Shown: positions 37,201-49,616, numbered from the stretch's first letter. The stretch: DNA of 64,000 bases from Streptomyces sp. AC558_RSS880 (GCF_019049255.1 NZ_JAGMUJ010000003.1:1-64000); one strand, 5' to 3'. Translations and numbers: made by a program. The notes: a model not told the origin generated them from the letters alone.

Positions 37201-38307
37201 CTACTTCAGCTTGACCGCCTCGCAGGCCGCGGCGAACTCCGCGGTGCAGATGTCCGAGACGTCGTAGATCGCGTCGGCGACCACGGTGTCCTCGATGTTG
37301 TCCTTCGTCAGCGCGACCACGGGCACGAGCTGCGCCGGGATGTCCTTGGTCGTGGGGCTGTCCACCCGGTCGCGGGTCAGCGCGTCGAACTGGATGTCCT
37401 TGCCCTGGACCTTCGCCACGGCCATCTCCGCGGCGTTCTCGGCCTCGTCCGGGTAGGACTTGTACACGCTCATGTACTGCTCGCCGGCGAGGATCCGCTG
37501 CACCGCCGCGAGTTCGGCGTCCTGGCCGGTGATCGGGGGCATCTCGGTCACGCCGGCGGCCTTCAGCGCCTTGACGATGCCGCCCGCCATGCCGTCGTTG
37601 GCGGAGTAGACCGCCTTGATGTCGCCCGCGCCGATCGCGTTGATCGCCTCGGCCATGTTGGCCTGGGCGTTCTCCGGCTTCCAGTCCTTGGTGTCGTAGG
37701 ACTTGGCGATCGTCACCTTGCCCTTGAGCTCGGAGAGCGCGCCCGCCTTGAACTGCTTGGCGTTGGGGTCGGTCGACGAGCCGTTCATCATCACGATCTT
37801 GTCGGTGATGCTGGCCTCCCCGTCGAGCGACTCCAGCAGGGAACGGCCCTGCACCTCGCCGACCAGCTCGTTGTCGAAGGAGATGTACGCGTCGATCGGG
37901 CCCTCGGCGAGACGGTCGTAGGCGATGACGGGGATGCCCGCGTCATCGGCCTTCTGCACGCTGTCCGCGATGGTGTGCGCGTCGACCGCGTCCAGCACGA
38001 TGACGTCGACCTGGTCGTCGATCATCTTCTGCATCTGGCTCGCCTGCTTCTTGGCGTCCGCCTCGGCGTTGGCGTACTCGACGGTGCCCTTCTTGTTGGT
38101 GAGCGACTCCACCTTCGTCTTGAAAATGGGGTAGTCGAACTGCTCGTACCGGGTGTTGGCCTTCTCCGGGAGCAGCAGCCCGACGGTGATGTCGTCGCCC
38201 TTGCTCGGGCTCGCGTCGTCGCTGCTCCCCGTCGCGTTGAGCACGCCGCATCCGGCGAGCATGACGGACATGGAGGTGGCGGCCACGGATATGGCGATAC
38301 GACGCAT
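37201..38307 (-). CDS. Sugar ABC transporter substrate-binding lipoprotein (orphan)
   Basis: A 368-residue type I periplasmic-binding protein. The lipobox LAGC follows a signal peptide (MRRIAISVAATSMSVM). Ribose/xylose-family core: ITVGLLLPEKANTRYEQFDYPIF, DVIVLDAVDAHTIADSVQKADDAGIPVIAYDRL, and GEVQGRSLLESL. It resembles xylose-type binding proteins, but no ATPase or permease gene is adjacent. It must use a shared transporter or act as a sensor. Its conserved position beside the dnaK operon in streptomycetes is my recollection. ATG 38307 chosen; GTG 38319 is possible. Confidence 0.88.
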   Translation of the reverse strand: MRRIAISVAATSMSVMLAGCGVLNATGSSDDASPSKGDDITVGLLLPEKANTRYEQFDYPIFKTKVESLTNKKGTVEYANAEADAKKQASQMQKMIDDQVDVIVLDAVDAHTIADSVQKADDAGIPVIAYDRLAEGPIDAYISFDNELVGEVQGRSLLESLDGEASITDKIVMMNGSSTDPNAKQFKAGALSELKGKVTIAKSYDTKDWKPENAQANMAEAINAIGAGDIKAVYSANDGMAGGIVKALKAAGVTEMPPITGQDAELAAVQRILAGEQYMSVYKSYPDEAENAAEMAVAKVQGKDIQFDALTRDRVDSPTTKDIPAQLVPVVALTKDNIEDTVVADAIYDVSDICTAEFAAACEAVKLK

Positions 38308-38526
38308 GCGAGGGCTCACTTCAGGTGCGTTTTGGACGTGGGCACAGCTTTGCGGCCCATGTGACTGAAAAGCCAACGCTTCAGCCCCCACCGGCGTCAA
38401 GGTCGTCCGCTTAACGAGATGGACACAGCACGGTGCGCCGAACTCGTGAGAGACCCGCGGACGTCCGGCGGGGATCATCTGGACACGCAGCTACACGATA
38501 GTCACACACGTGTCCGTACATAAGCC

Positions 38527-38563
38527 GGGAGGCCCGGAGGTCCACTCGACCTCCGGGCCTCCC
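38527..38563 (-). terminator. Terminator of the dnaK operon
   Basis: A perfect 15-bp inverted repeat (GGGAGGCCCGGAGGT and its complement) with a seven-base loop, 22 bases after the hspR stop. Confidence 0.88.
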
Positions 38564-38584
38564 GCGGCGCCTCACACCCGCGCC

Positions 38585-39034
38585 TCAGTCCGACTGCTGC
38601 CGCTTGGGCCGCCACACCACCAGCGCGCTGGTCTGCTGCACCTCCTGGTAGGGCACCAGGTCACGGCGGTACGAGGCGTGCACCGCGGCCTCGCGCTGAC
38701 GCATCGCCGCGGCCGCCCCGTCGAGGGCGCCCTCCAGTTCGGCCACGCGGGCCTGGAGGGCGGCGACCTGGTTCTCCAGTTCGATGATGCGCTTGATTCC
38801 GGCCAGGTTGATGCCCTCGTCCTGCGACAACTGCTGCACCTGACGGAGCAGCTCGATGTCACGGGCCGAGTAACGGCGGCCCCGGCCGGCCGTGCGGTCC
38901 GGCGACACGAGACCCAGCCGGTCGTACTGACGCAGCGTCTGCGGGTGCAGGCCGGAGAGCTGGGCCGCCACCGAGATGACGTAGACCGGGGTCTCCTGGG
39001 TCAGTTCATACGGATTGCGTCGACGGCCGTCCAT
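38585..39034 (-). CDS. hspR: Heat-shock repressor HspR
   Basis: A MerR-type regulator, 149 residues. It starts MDGRRRNPYELTQETPVYVIS; the HTH is AAQLSGLHPQTLRQYDRLGLVSPDRTAGRGRRYS, followed by a coiled coil (QVAALQARVAELEGALDGA). It binds HAIR sites with DnaK as co-repressor, switching off the dnaK operon and clpB until heat titrates DnaK away. Both kinds of site are in this window. GGGAG lies nine bases before ATG 39034. Last gene of dnaK-grpE-dnaJ-hspR, five bases after dnaJ. Confidence 0.97.
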   Translation of the reverse strand: MDGRRRNPYELTQETPVYVISVAAQLSGLHPQTLRQYDRLGLVSPDRTAGRGRRYSARDIELLRQVQQLSQDEGINLAGIKRIIELENQVAALQARVAELEGALDGAAAAMRQREAAVHASYRRDLVPYQEVQQTSALVVWRPKRQQSD

Positions 39035-39039
39035 GCAGA

Positions 39040-40215
39040 TCAAGCTCCCTTCGCGGCCTGGAACAGCTCCGCCCGCGGATCGTCGTCCGCGGTCGCCTCG
39101 CGATACGCCTCCAATGCGTCACGAGCCTTCCCCGACACGTCCTTGGGAACACTCACCTCCACCGTGACCAGCAGATCACCGCGGGTGCCGTCCTTGCGGA
39201 CCGCGCCCTTGCCCCGGGCCCGCATGGTGAGCCCGTTGGGCGTGCCCGGCGGCAGCTTCAGCGTGACCGGCGGACCGCCCAGCGTCGGGACCCGGACCTC
39301 GCCGCCGAGGACGGCCTCGGGATACGTCACCGGGACCGTGACGGTGAGGTTGTCGTCCTTGCGGCCGAACACCGGGTGGCTGCCGACGTGCACGACGACG
39401 TACAGATCGCCGGCGGGGCCGCCGCGCTCGCCCGGCGCGCCCTTGCCGCGCAGCCGGATCCGCTGGCCGTCGCTGACGCCCGCGGGGATGCGCACCTGCA
39501 TGGTCCGCGAGGACTTGGCCCGGCCGCTGCCCTTGCAGATCTCGCAGGCATCCTCCGCGATCAGGCCGCGGCCCTTGCAGTCGGGGCAGGGGTCGGTGAG
39601 CGAGAAGCCGCCGCCGGAGCCGCGCGCCACCTGGCCGGTGCCGACGCAGGTCGGGCACACGCGCGGTGTGCCGTTCTTGTCGCCGGTGCCCGAACAGGCC
39701 TTGCAGGGCGCCTGCGACGACATCCGCAGCGGGACGGTCGCACCCTCGATCGCCTCGGTGAAGCTGAGCGTCACCTCGGACTCGATGTCCTGGCCGCGCC
39801 GCGGCTGGGTACGCGTGGTCCCCGCGCCGCCGCGGTTGAACAGGCCCCCGAAGACGTCACCGAGGCCGCCGCCGAAGCCGCCCGCCTGCTGGCCGCCGGC
39901 CTGACCCCCGAAGAGGTCGCCCAGGTCGAAGTTGAAGGAGCCGCCGCCCGCGCCCGGCCCCGGGCGGAAGCCGCCGTTGCCGAAGAGCGCGCGCGCCTCG
40001 TCGTACTCCTTGCGCTTCTTGGGGTCGCCGAGGACGTCGTTCGCCTCGGAGATCTCCTTGAACCGCTCCTCCGCCTTGGCGTTGCCCTTGTTGGCGTCCG
40101 GGTGGAACTCGCGGGCGAGCTTCCGGTACGCCTTCTTGATCTCGGCCTCGGTGGCGTCCTTGGGGACGCCGAGGACCTTGTAGAAGTCCTTCTCGATGAA
40201 GTCCTTGGTGCTCAT
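39040..40215 (-). CDS. dnaJ: Chaperone DnaJ
   Basis: A type A Hsp40 of 391 residues: J domain with HPD (YRKLAREFHPDANKG), Gly/Phe-rich linker, four CxxCxGxG zinc-finger repeats (CKACSGTG, CPTCVGTG, CPDCKGRG, CEICKGSG) and substrate-binding C-terminal domains. It stimulates DnaK ATPase and delivers substrates. It follows grpE by 36 bases and precedes hspR. Confidence 0.97.
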   Translation of the reverse strand: MSTKDFIEKDFYKVLGVPKDATEAEIKKAYRKLAREFHPDANKGNAKAEERFKEISEANDVLGDPKKRKEYDEARALFGNGGFRPGPGAGGGSFNFDLGDLFGGQAGGQQAGGFGGGLGDVFGGLFNRGGAGTTRTQPRRGQDIESEVTLSFTEAIEGATVPLRMSSQAPCKACSGTGDKNGTPRVCPTCVGTGQVARGSGGGFSLTDPCPDCKGRGLIAEDACEICKGSGRAKSSRTMQVRIPAGVSDGQRIRLRGKGAPGERGGPAGDLYVVVHVGSHPVFGRKDDNLTVTVPVTYPEAVLGGEVRVPTLGGPPVTLKLPPGTPNGLTMRARGKGAVRKDGTRGDLLVTVEVSVPKDVSGKARDALEAYREATADDDPRAELFQAAKGA

Positions 40216-40251
40216 CCCCGACGTCCCTCCTTCCCTGCGTCGACTCCCGCG

Positions 40252-42851
<2,600 letters not shown>

Positions 42852-43889
42852 TTATCCGTTCCTTACACGCAACCGCTCTATGACCTGCGGCGATACCTCG
42901 GCAGACCGTTGACGGGGATGAAAAACAGGGGTGACGGGAAGGCGTACGAGCGCGAGGACGACCACCGCGGCCACCGCCACCACCCACAGCACCGCGCCCC
43001 CGGACACCCGCCCGGTGTGGACGGCCACCCCCACGAGCACCCCACCCAACGCTCCCGCGCCGAGCAGGACGGTCACCGCGCGGGGCGCGAGTCCGAGCCG
43101 CCGCAGCCGGTGCCCGAGGTGATCCGGCCGACCGCGGGTCAGCGGCCACCGGGACAGCCGCCGCGCGAGGACCACCAGGACGGCGTCGGCGCACGCCACG
43201 GCCGTCAGGGCGAACAACACCCCGGCGCCGGCCCCGATTCCCTGCCCGGCCCGCACGAACACCGCCGCCGAGGCCACCACGAACCCCGCGAACAGCGAGC
43301 CTCCCGCCCCGAGGCCGGCCCGCGCGGGGTGCCAGTTGTGCAGCAGGAACCCGGCGAGCCCGGCGGCCAGCACGCCCAGCAGCACCGCGATCCCCTCCAT
43401 CAGCTCGACCGCCGCGCAGACCGCCACCCCGAACGCGGTCACCGCCCCCACGGTGCCGGCCAGCCCGTCCGCGTGGTCGAGCCCCCGGAACGCGGCGGTG
43501 ACCGCCACGATCCACCCCACGGCGAGCACCCCCTGCACCGTCCCGGTCTCCGCGTACGGCACGACGAGCGCCGCCGCCACGGTCGTACCGGTGAGCGGGA
43601 TCCACCACCGCAGCCGCCACACGTCGACGGCCAGACCGAGGACGCCGATCCAGGCCCCGGCGGCCAGCAGCCGCCCGATCCCGGTGCCGAGCGGGGCGAG
43701 TCCCGCCCGGTCGCCGACCCCCGCCACCAGCCCGGTCGCGAGCACGACGGCCGTTCCCCCGGACAGCGGCACCGCCAGGCGGCGTCTGCGGTCCAGGATC
43801 CCCAGGCGCAGGGCGGGGACCCGCAGCAGTTCCGCGAACACGGCGGAGAGCAGCAGGGCGATGGTGGCGGCGGCGATCCCGTAGAGCAC
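42852..43889 (-). CDS. MraY/WecA-like membrane transferase with degenerate active site
   Basis: A 345-residue polytopic protein of the glycosyltransferase 4 family (UDP-sugar phosphate to polyprenyl phosphate). Topology and the loop RGLDHADGLAG match the D-x-x-DGLA loop of the family. The key later motif, normally GDxGS, is GAGGS (LGAGGSLFAGF), and the early DD motif reads VDVWRL; the HxHH-type motif is HLGHRL. It may therefore have lost catalysis or changed activity. It ends just before dnaK's HspR site but is a separate unit. Promoter region upstream at 43890-44151. Confidence 0.75.
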   Translation of the reverse strand: MLYGIAAATIALLLSAVFAELLRVPALRLGILDRRRRLAVPLSGGTAVVLATGLVAGVGDRAGLAPLGTGIGRLLAAGAWIGVLGLAVDVWRLRWWIPLTGTTVAAALVVPYAETGTVQGVLAVGWIVAVTAAFRGLDHADGLAGTVGAVTAFGVAVCAAVELMEGIAVLLGVLAAGLAGFLLHNWHPARAGLGAGGSLFAGFVVASAAVFVRAGQGIGAGAGVLFALTAVACADAVLVVLARRLSRWPLTRGRPDHLGHRLRRLGLAPRAVTVLLGAGALGGVLVGVAVHTGRVSGGAVLWVVAVAAVVVLALVRLPVTPVFHPRQRSAEVSPQVIERLRVRNG

Positions 43890-44151
43890 GGATATAAGTT
43901 AGGTGCGTATGGACCGATTTAGCGCGAATAACACGACCGGATCCCGGGCGCCATCCAGGACACCCGCGCGGGTGCCGCCATAGGCGACCCTGAGCGATTC
44001 AGATCACCCCGCGCCCGACTACAGTGCGACCGGAGATGGGGGTAATCTCGAACGGACTGCATAAGTTACCGCTTAGTAATTTCGGGGAAGCCGTAGTGGA
44101 GCCCCCGCCGAAGATCCCTCTCGAAACCCCTCGCAGGCCCGAGGAGCCCCC

Positions 44152-46434
44152 ATGCAACTCGCCGCGATCATCGTGTCGCTGGTCCTGACCGTGGTCGGCG
44201 TCGCGCTGCTCGCACGCGCGATCGGCCAGTTCGTCCGGTACTTCAAGCTGGGCCAGCCGGTACCGGCCGGTGCCCGGACCGACAATCCCTACCAGCGCAG
44301 TGTGACCCTGGTGCGGGAGTTCCTCGGCCACACCCGCATGAACCGGTGGGGCGTCGTCGGCATCGCCCACTGGTTCGTCGCCGTCGGCTTCCTGACCCTG
44401 CCGCCGACCATCGTCACCGCCTACGGCCAGCTCTTCGAGGCCGACTGGGTACTGCCGGTGCTGGGCGGCTTCCTGCCGTACGAGCTCTACATCGAGTTCA
44501 TCAGCGCGATGACGACCCTCGGCATCCTCGTGCTGATCGTCATCCGCCTGCTGAGCCTGCCCTCGCGGCCGGGCCGCAAGTCGCGGTTCACGGGCTCGAA
44601 GATGGGCCAGGCGTACTTCGTCGAGTACGTCATCCTCACCATCGGCCTCGCCATCTACGTGCTGCGCGGCCTGGAGGGCGCGCTGCACCACGTGGACCAC
44701 TACGAGGCCGCGTACTTCGCCTCGTACCCGCTGGTCCTCGCCTTCGAGGGCCTGTCCGTCGCGACGCTGCAGAACCTCGTCTACCTCTTCGCGATGATCA
44801 AGCTGGGCACGACCATGATCTGGATGATCACGGTCAGCCTGAACACCAACATGGGCGTGGCCTGGCACCGCTTCCTCGCCTTCCCGAACATCTGGTTCAA
44901 GCGCGAGGCCACCGGCGGGACGGCGCTGGGCGCCCTGCAGCCGATGACCTCCGGCGGCAAGCCGATCGACTTCACCGACCCCGGTGACGACGACGTCTTC
45001 GGCGTCTCCCAGGTCGAGCAGTTCTCCTGGAAGGGCCTGCTGGACTTCTCCACCTGCACCGAGTGCGGCCGCTGCCAGTCGCAGTGCCCCGCCTGGAACA
45101 CCGGCAAGCCGCTCTCCCCCAAGCTCCTGATCATGTCCCTGCGCGACCACGCGCACGCCAAGGCCCCCTACCTGCTGGCCGGCGGCGGCAAGACCATGGA
45201 GGGCGAGGAGAAGGCGTCCGAGGAGCAGCTGGCCGGCGTGCCCGCGGCGGCGCTGGCGGAGGCCGAGCGCCCGCTGATCGGCACCGCCGAGGAGAACGGC
45301 GTCATCGACCCGGACGTCCTGTGGTCCTGCACCACCTGCGGCGCCTGCGTCGAGCAGTGCCCCGTCGACATCGAGCACGTCGACCACATCGTCGACATGC
45401 GCCGCTACCAGGTCATGATCGAGAGCGCCTTCCCGTCCGAGGCGGGCACGATGCTCAAGAACCTGGAGAAGAAGGGCAACCCCTGGGGCCTGGCGAAGAA
45501 GCAGCGCCTGGAGTGGACCAAGGAGGTCGACTTCGAGGTCCCGGTCGTCGGCAAGGACATCGAGGACCTGTCCGAGGTCGAGTACCTGTACTGGGTCGGC
45601 TGCGCCGGCGCCCTGGAGGACCGCGCCAAGAAGACCACCAAGGCCTTCGCGGAACTCCTCCACATCGCGGGCGTCAAGTTCGCGATCATGGGCGGCGACG
45701 AGAAGTGCACCGGTGACTCCGCCCGCCGCCTCGGCAACGAGCCCCTGTTCCAGGAGCTCGGCATGGAGAACGTCATGTCCCTCAACGCCGCCTTCGGCGA
45801 GGAGACGGACGACGACGGCAAGGTCACCGACGAGTCCCGCAAGCCCAAGTCGGCGAAGAAGATCGTCGCCACCTGCCCGCACTGCCTCAACACGCTCGGC
45901 AACGAGTACCCGCAGCTCGGCGGCGACTACGAGGTCATCCACCACACCCAGCTGCTCCAGCACCTGGTCGACGAGGGCAAGCTGATCCCGGTCACCCCGG
46001 TCGAGGGCATCATCACCTACCACGACCCGTGCTACCTGGGCCGCCACAACAAGATCTACACGCCCCCGCGCGAGATCATCGGCAAGGTCCCGGGTCTGCG
46101 CAACGAGGAGATGCACCGCCACAAGGAGCGCGGCTTCTGCTGCGGCGCCGGCGGCGCCCGGATGTGGATGGAGGAGCGGATCGGCAAGCGCATCAACAAC
46201 GAGCGCGTCGACGAAGCCCTCGCCCTGAACCCGGACATCGTCTCCACCGCCTGCCCGTTCTGCCTGGTCATGCTGACCGACTCGGTCAACGGCAAGAAGA
46301 ACGACGGCAAGGCGAAGGAGTCCATCCAGGTCGTCGACGTGGCCCAGCTGCTGCTGGAGTCCGTCAAGACCCCGGCCGACCCGGCGGGCGACGAGGAGAG
46401 CGAGAGCGCTCCGCAGCCGGAGCCGGTGAAGTAA
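44152..46434 (+). CDS. Fe-S oxidoreductase with membrane N-terminus (HdrB/GlcF-like)
   Basis: A 760-residue protein. The first 230 residues hold about five membrane helices (NarI-like). Two 4Fe-4S motifs follow, CTECGRCQSQCP (about 301) and CTTCGACVEQCP (about 393). The C-terminal half has two CCG-type cysteine-rich modules (CPHCLNTLGNEY...HDPCYLGRHN, CCGAGGARMWMEE...CPFCLVML). This is a known actinobacterial arrangement for menaquinone-linked electron transfer, though the donor is unproven. Acidic C-terminal tail. Single gene with a 262-bp upstream gap and terminator after it. Confidence 0.9.
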   Translation: MQLAAIIVSLVLTVVGVALLARAIGQFVRYFKLGQPVPAGARTDNPYQRSVTLVREFLGHTRMNRWGVVGIAHWFVAVGFLTLPPTIVTAYGQLFEADWVLPVLGGFLPYELYIEFISAMTTLGILVLIVIRLLSLPSRPGRKSRFTGSKMGQAYFVEYVILTIGLAIYVLRGLEGALHHVDHYEAAYFASYPLVLAFEGLSVATLQNLVYLFAMIKLGTTMIWMITVSLNTNMGVAWHRFLAFPNIWFKREATGGTALGALQPMTSGGKPIDFTDPGDDDVFGVSQVEQFSWKGLLDFSTCTECGRCQSQCPAWNTGKPLSPKLLIMSLRDHAHAKAPYLLAGGGKTMEGEEKASEEQLAGVPAAALAEAERPLIGTAEENGVIDPDVLWSCTTCGACVEQCPVDIEHVDHIVDMRRYQVMIESAFPSEAGTMLKNLEKKGNPWGLAKKQRLEWTKEVDFEVPVVGKDIEDLSEVEYLYWVGCAGALEDRAKKTTKAFAELLHIAGVKFAIMGGDEKCTGDSARRLGNEPLFQELGMENVMSLNAAFGEETDDDGKVTDESRKPKSAKKIVATCPHCLNTLGNEYPQLGGDYEVIHHTQLLQHLVDEGKLIPVTPVEGIITYHDPCYLGRHNKIYTPPREIIGKVPGLRNEEMHRHKERGFCCGAGGARMWMEERIGKRINNERVDEALALNPDIVSTACPFCLVMLTDSVNGKKNDGKAKESIQVVDVAQLLLESVKTPADPAGDEESESAPQPEPVK

Positions 46435-46446
46435 CGCGGCACACCC

Positions 46447-46480
46447 CCGAAGGGGCCGTCCGACAGGGCGGCCCCTTCGG
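46447..46480 (+). terminator. Stem-loop after Fe-S gene
   Basis: CCGAAGGGGCCG / CGGCCCCTTCGG is a perfect 12-bp stem with a ten-base loop, 13 bases past the stop. Confidence 0.85.
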
Positions 46481-46637
46481 CATGTTCACGTACAACCTTT
46501 ACGTGCCGCCGCCGGTCTCATGATCGCCGACCGTCCGGTGAACCCCGGGACAACTCCCGGCGAACCCGCACGGTCCCGGCACCTCATCGACTCCGGATGC
46601 CCGCCAGGCATCCCTCGCATGCCGCAGGAGAACCCGC

Positions 46638-48113
46638 ATGCACCGACCCATGAGACTCGCTCTCGCCTCGGCCACCGCCGTCGCGCTGACGGGCGGTCTG
46701 CTCACCCTCGTCGCCTCACCCGCGACGGCCGCCGACGCCACCGACGTCGCCCTGGCCGACTTCAACGGCGACGGCCGGGGCGACGTGGCCACCTCGGTCA
46801 ACGGCGCCCACGTCTCCGGCAAGGCCCAGGCCGGTCAGTTCGTCGTCCTCTACGGCACGTCCACCGGTGTGTCCTCCGCCAAGCGCCACACCCTCAGCCA
46901 GAACTCCACCGGAGTCCCCGGCACCGCCGAGGCCGGGGACAACTTCGGTTACGACCACGCCTACGCCGACTTCAACGGCGACGGCTACGACGACGTCGCC
47001 GTCTCCTCCCCGTACGAGGACGTCGACGGCGACAAGGACGGCGGCACCCTCGCCATCCTGTGGGGCTCCGCCTCCGGCATCACCGGCAAGGGCATCACCG
47101 TCACCGACCCGTCCCGCTCCTCCCACGACCAGTGGGGCAAGAACCTCGCCGCCGGCGACTTCGACGGCGACGGCCGCGCCGACCTGGCCGTCGGCAGCAA
47201 CAACGCCACCCTCTACGTCTACAAGGGCGGCTTCACCACCGCGGGCAAGCCCGGCGGCCGCTACACCCTCACGCCGCCGATCCTGGGCAGCGAGGCGGAC
47301 GGCCCGGTGAACCTGACCGCAGGCGACGTCGACGGCGGCGCGACCGACCTGATCGTCGACGGCTACGAGACCGCGTCCGAGTACGGCTGGAACCGGAACT
47401 ACTTCATCCCCGGCACCGCGAGCGGCCTGGACGTCTCCGCGGCCACGTCCCTGAAGCCCGGCGTGATCACCGCCATCGGCGACATCGACAAGGACGGCTT
47501 CGGCGACATCGTCAGCGGCGCCTACTGGAACTCCACCGTCGAGGACGGCACGCCGGTCCCCGACTCCGCCAACGGCGGCAAGGTCTGGGTCACCTACGGC
47601 TCGGACGCCGGCCCGCTCACCGACTCCGCCACCGGCATCACCCAGAACACCGGCAACGTCCCCGGCACGTCCGAGGGCAACGACTACTTCGGCTACGAGC
47701 TCGACCTCGGCGACATCAACGCCGACGGCTTCCTCGACCTCGCCGTCGGTGTCGCCGGCGAGAACATCGACACCGAGGTCGACACCGGCACCGTCACGAT
47801 CCTCTACGGCACCGCGAACGGCCTGAACACCGCCTCCGGCGCCCAGTCCTTCTCCCAGAACACCGCGGGCGTCCCGGGCTCCAACGAGGACAACGACGGC
47901 TTCGGCCTGGACGTCAAGCTCGACGACGTCACCGGCGACGGCAAGGCCGACCTGATCGTCGGCTCCGCCGAGAACGCCGGCAACGGCGCGATCACCTACC
48001 TGCCGTCCACCGGCTCGAAGATCACCACGAGCGGCGCCCGCTCCGTCTCCCCGAGCACCTCGGGCGTCTCCACGACGGGCACGCCGTACTTCGGCTCCAA
48101 CTTCGCCGACTGA
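46638..48113 (+). CDS. Secreted FG-GAP repeat protein (paralogue 1)
   Basis: A 491-residue exported protein. The signal peptide ends near PATAADA. Seven repeats of the integrin-alpha FG-GAP type follow, with Ca2+ loops such as DFNGDGRGD, DFNGDGYDD, DFDGDGRAD, DIDKDGFGD and DVTGDGKAD. This is a predicted seven-bladed propeller with no anchor or catalytic domain. AGGAGA precedes ATG 46638. Extracellular ligand unknown. Confidence 0.9.
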   Translation: MHRPMRLALASATAVALTGGLLTLVASPATAADATDVALADFNGDGRGDVATSVNGAHVSGKAQAGQFVVLYGTSTGVSSAKRHTLSQNSTGVPGTAEAGDNFGYDHAYADFNGDGYDDVAVSSPYEDVDGDKDGGTLAILWGSASGITGKGITVTDPSRSSHDQWGKNLAAGDFDGDGRADLAVGSNNATLYVYKGGFTTAGKPGGRYTLTPPILGSEADGPVNLTAGDVDGGATDLIVDGYETASEYGWNRNYFIPGTASGLDVSAATSLKPGVITAIGDIDKDGFGDIVSGAYWNSTVEDGTPVPDSANGGKVWVTYGSDAGPLTDSATGITQNTGNVPGTSEGNDYFGYELDLGDINADGFLDLAVGVAGENIDTEVDTGTVTILYGTANGLNTASGAQSFSQNTAGVPGSNEDNDGFGLDVKLDDVTGDGKADLIVGSAENAGNGAITYLPSTGSKITTSGARSVSPSTSGVSTTGTPYFGSNFAD

Positions 48114-48134
48114 ACGCGCCGCGTCTCCCCGCAC

Positions 48135-48160
48135 CGGGCCCGCGTACCACCGCGGGCCCG
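48135..48160 (+). terminator. Stem-loop between the FG-GAP genes
   Basis: CGGGCCCGCG / CGCGGGCCCG, a perfect ten-base stem with loop TACCAC, 22 bases after the first FG-GAP gene. Confidence 0.75.
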
Positions 48161-48268
48161 GCCGCATGTCCACCGGCCCTCCGGCGACGACCGCCCGCCC
48201 TGACCGCCGGCAGCCCCGCACCCACCGCACGTTCGACGCCCCCACCGGCTGAACCACACGGAGACCGC

Positions 48269-49609
48269 ATGCGCAGACACACCGCCACCGCCCTGGCCGC
48301 CACCCTCCTGGCGACGGGCCTGACCCCCGTGCTCCTCGCCACCTCCGCCTCCGCCGCCGTCGCCAAGCACTACGACGACTTCAACGGCGACGGCCGCCGC
48401 GACCTCGCCTACCGCGGCCTGGGCGACGTCGACCGCGACGGCGGCACCGTCACCGTCGTGTACGGCACCGCCGGCGGCCTCGACACCGCCCACCCCCAGC
48501 TGATCCACCAGGACAGCCCCGGCATACCGGGGGGCGGCGAGGAGGACGACATGTTCGGCGAGACGCTGGCCGGCGCCGACCTCAACAAGGACGGCTACGC
48601 GGACCTCGTCGTCGGCAACCCCAGCGAGCACGTCGGCAGCGTCGAGTACCGCGGGACCGTCACCATCGTCTGGGGCTCGAAGTCCGGCCTGTCCGGCGGC
48701 ACCAACCTCGACCCCAAGTCCGGCGCCGGCGGCCGCTTCGGCCGCGACGTGGCCACCGGCGACTTCACGGGCGACGGATCGCCCGACCTCGCGGTGATCG
48801 GCAACGAGGAGGCCTGGCTGTACCGCGGGGCGTTCACCAAGGCCGGCGGAACCGGCAGCGTGAGCAAGATCGACAAGGCGGGCGCCGGCTGGTACTCGCA
48901 CGGCCTCGCCGCCGGCAAGGTCAACGGCGACGGGCGGACGGACCTCGTCGTCCTCGGCACCCAGTACGAAGCCGGAGACGTGCCGCGCCACCGCGTCTGG
49001 TTCCTCAAGGGCTCCTCCTCCGGCCTGACCTCCGGCCCCTACAAGACCTTCACCACCGAACCCTGGTCCGCCACCATCGGCGACTTCGACAAGAACGGCT
49101 ACGGCGACATCGCCGTCGGCCTGCCCGACCAGAGCGGTGGCAAGGGCGCCGTGACCGTGTGGCGCGGCACCTCCTCCGGCCCCAGCGGCTCCACCACGTT
49201 CACCCAGGCCACCTCCGGCGTCTCCGGCAGCCCCGAGACCGGCGACAGCTTCGGCTACGCCGTGTCCGCCGCCGACGCGAACGGCGACGGCCACGCGGAC
49301 CTGGCGGTCGGCGTGCCGCAGGAGGACGTCGACGGAAGGGCCGACCAGGGCGGTGTCCACTTCTTCCGCGGCGGCTCGGGCGGGCTCAGCGGCGCCCGCT
49401 CCTCCTGGATCCCCCAGACGGTGACCGGCCCCGCCGACGAGTCCGCCTACTTCGGATCCTCCCTGCGCCTGCGCGACCTCACCGCCGACGGGCGGGCGGA
49501 CCTGGCACTCGGCGCGGACAGCGCCGTCGTGCTGCGCGGCACGAGCACGGTCCCGACGACCGGCGGCGCCATCCCGCTGCCCGAGTTCGGCGGCGGCTTC
49601 CTCGACTGA
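48269..49609 (+). CDS. Secreted FG-GAP repeat protein (paralogue 2)
   Basis: A 446-residue exported protein: signal peptide (ATALAATLLATGLTPVLLA), then FG-GAP repeats with Ca2+ loops DFNGDGRRD, DLNKDGYAD, DFTGDGSPD, DFDKNGYGD, DANGDGHAD and DLTADGRAD. It looks like a tandem duplicate of the neighbour at 46638 but is not near-identical. The terminator-like stem between them suggests separate transcription. Role unknown. Confidence 0.9.
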   Translation: MRRHTATALAATLLATGLTPVLLATSASAAVAKHYDDFNGDGRRDLAYRGLGDVDRDGGTVTVVYGTAGGLDTAHPQLIHQDSPGIPGGGEEDDMFGETLAGADLNKDGYADLVVGNPSEHVGSVEYRGTVTIVWGSKSGLSGGTNLDPKSGAGGRFGRDVATGDFTGDGSPDLAVIGNEEAWLYRGAFTKAGGTGSVSKIDKAGAGWYSHGLAAGKVNGDGRTDLVVLGTQYEAGDVPRHRVWFLKGSSSGLTSGPYKTFTTEPWSATIGDFDKNGYGDIAVGLPDQSGGKGAVTVWRGTSSGPSGSTTFTQATSGVSGSPETGDSFGYAVSAADANGDGHADLAVGVPQEDVDGRADQGGVHFFRGGSGGLSGARSSWIPQTVTGPADESAYFGSSLRLRDLTADGRADLALGADSAVVLRGTSTVPTTGGAIPLPEFGGGFLD

Positions 49610-49616
49610 CGCGTCT

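Noticed and set aside
43999..46122. A 707-codon minus-strand frame opposite the Fe-S gene
   Set aside because: Composition is of a shadow frame; the plus strand carries clear Fe-S and CCG motifs.
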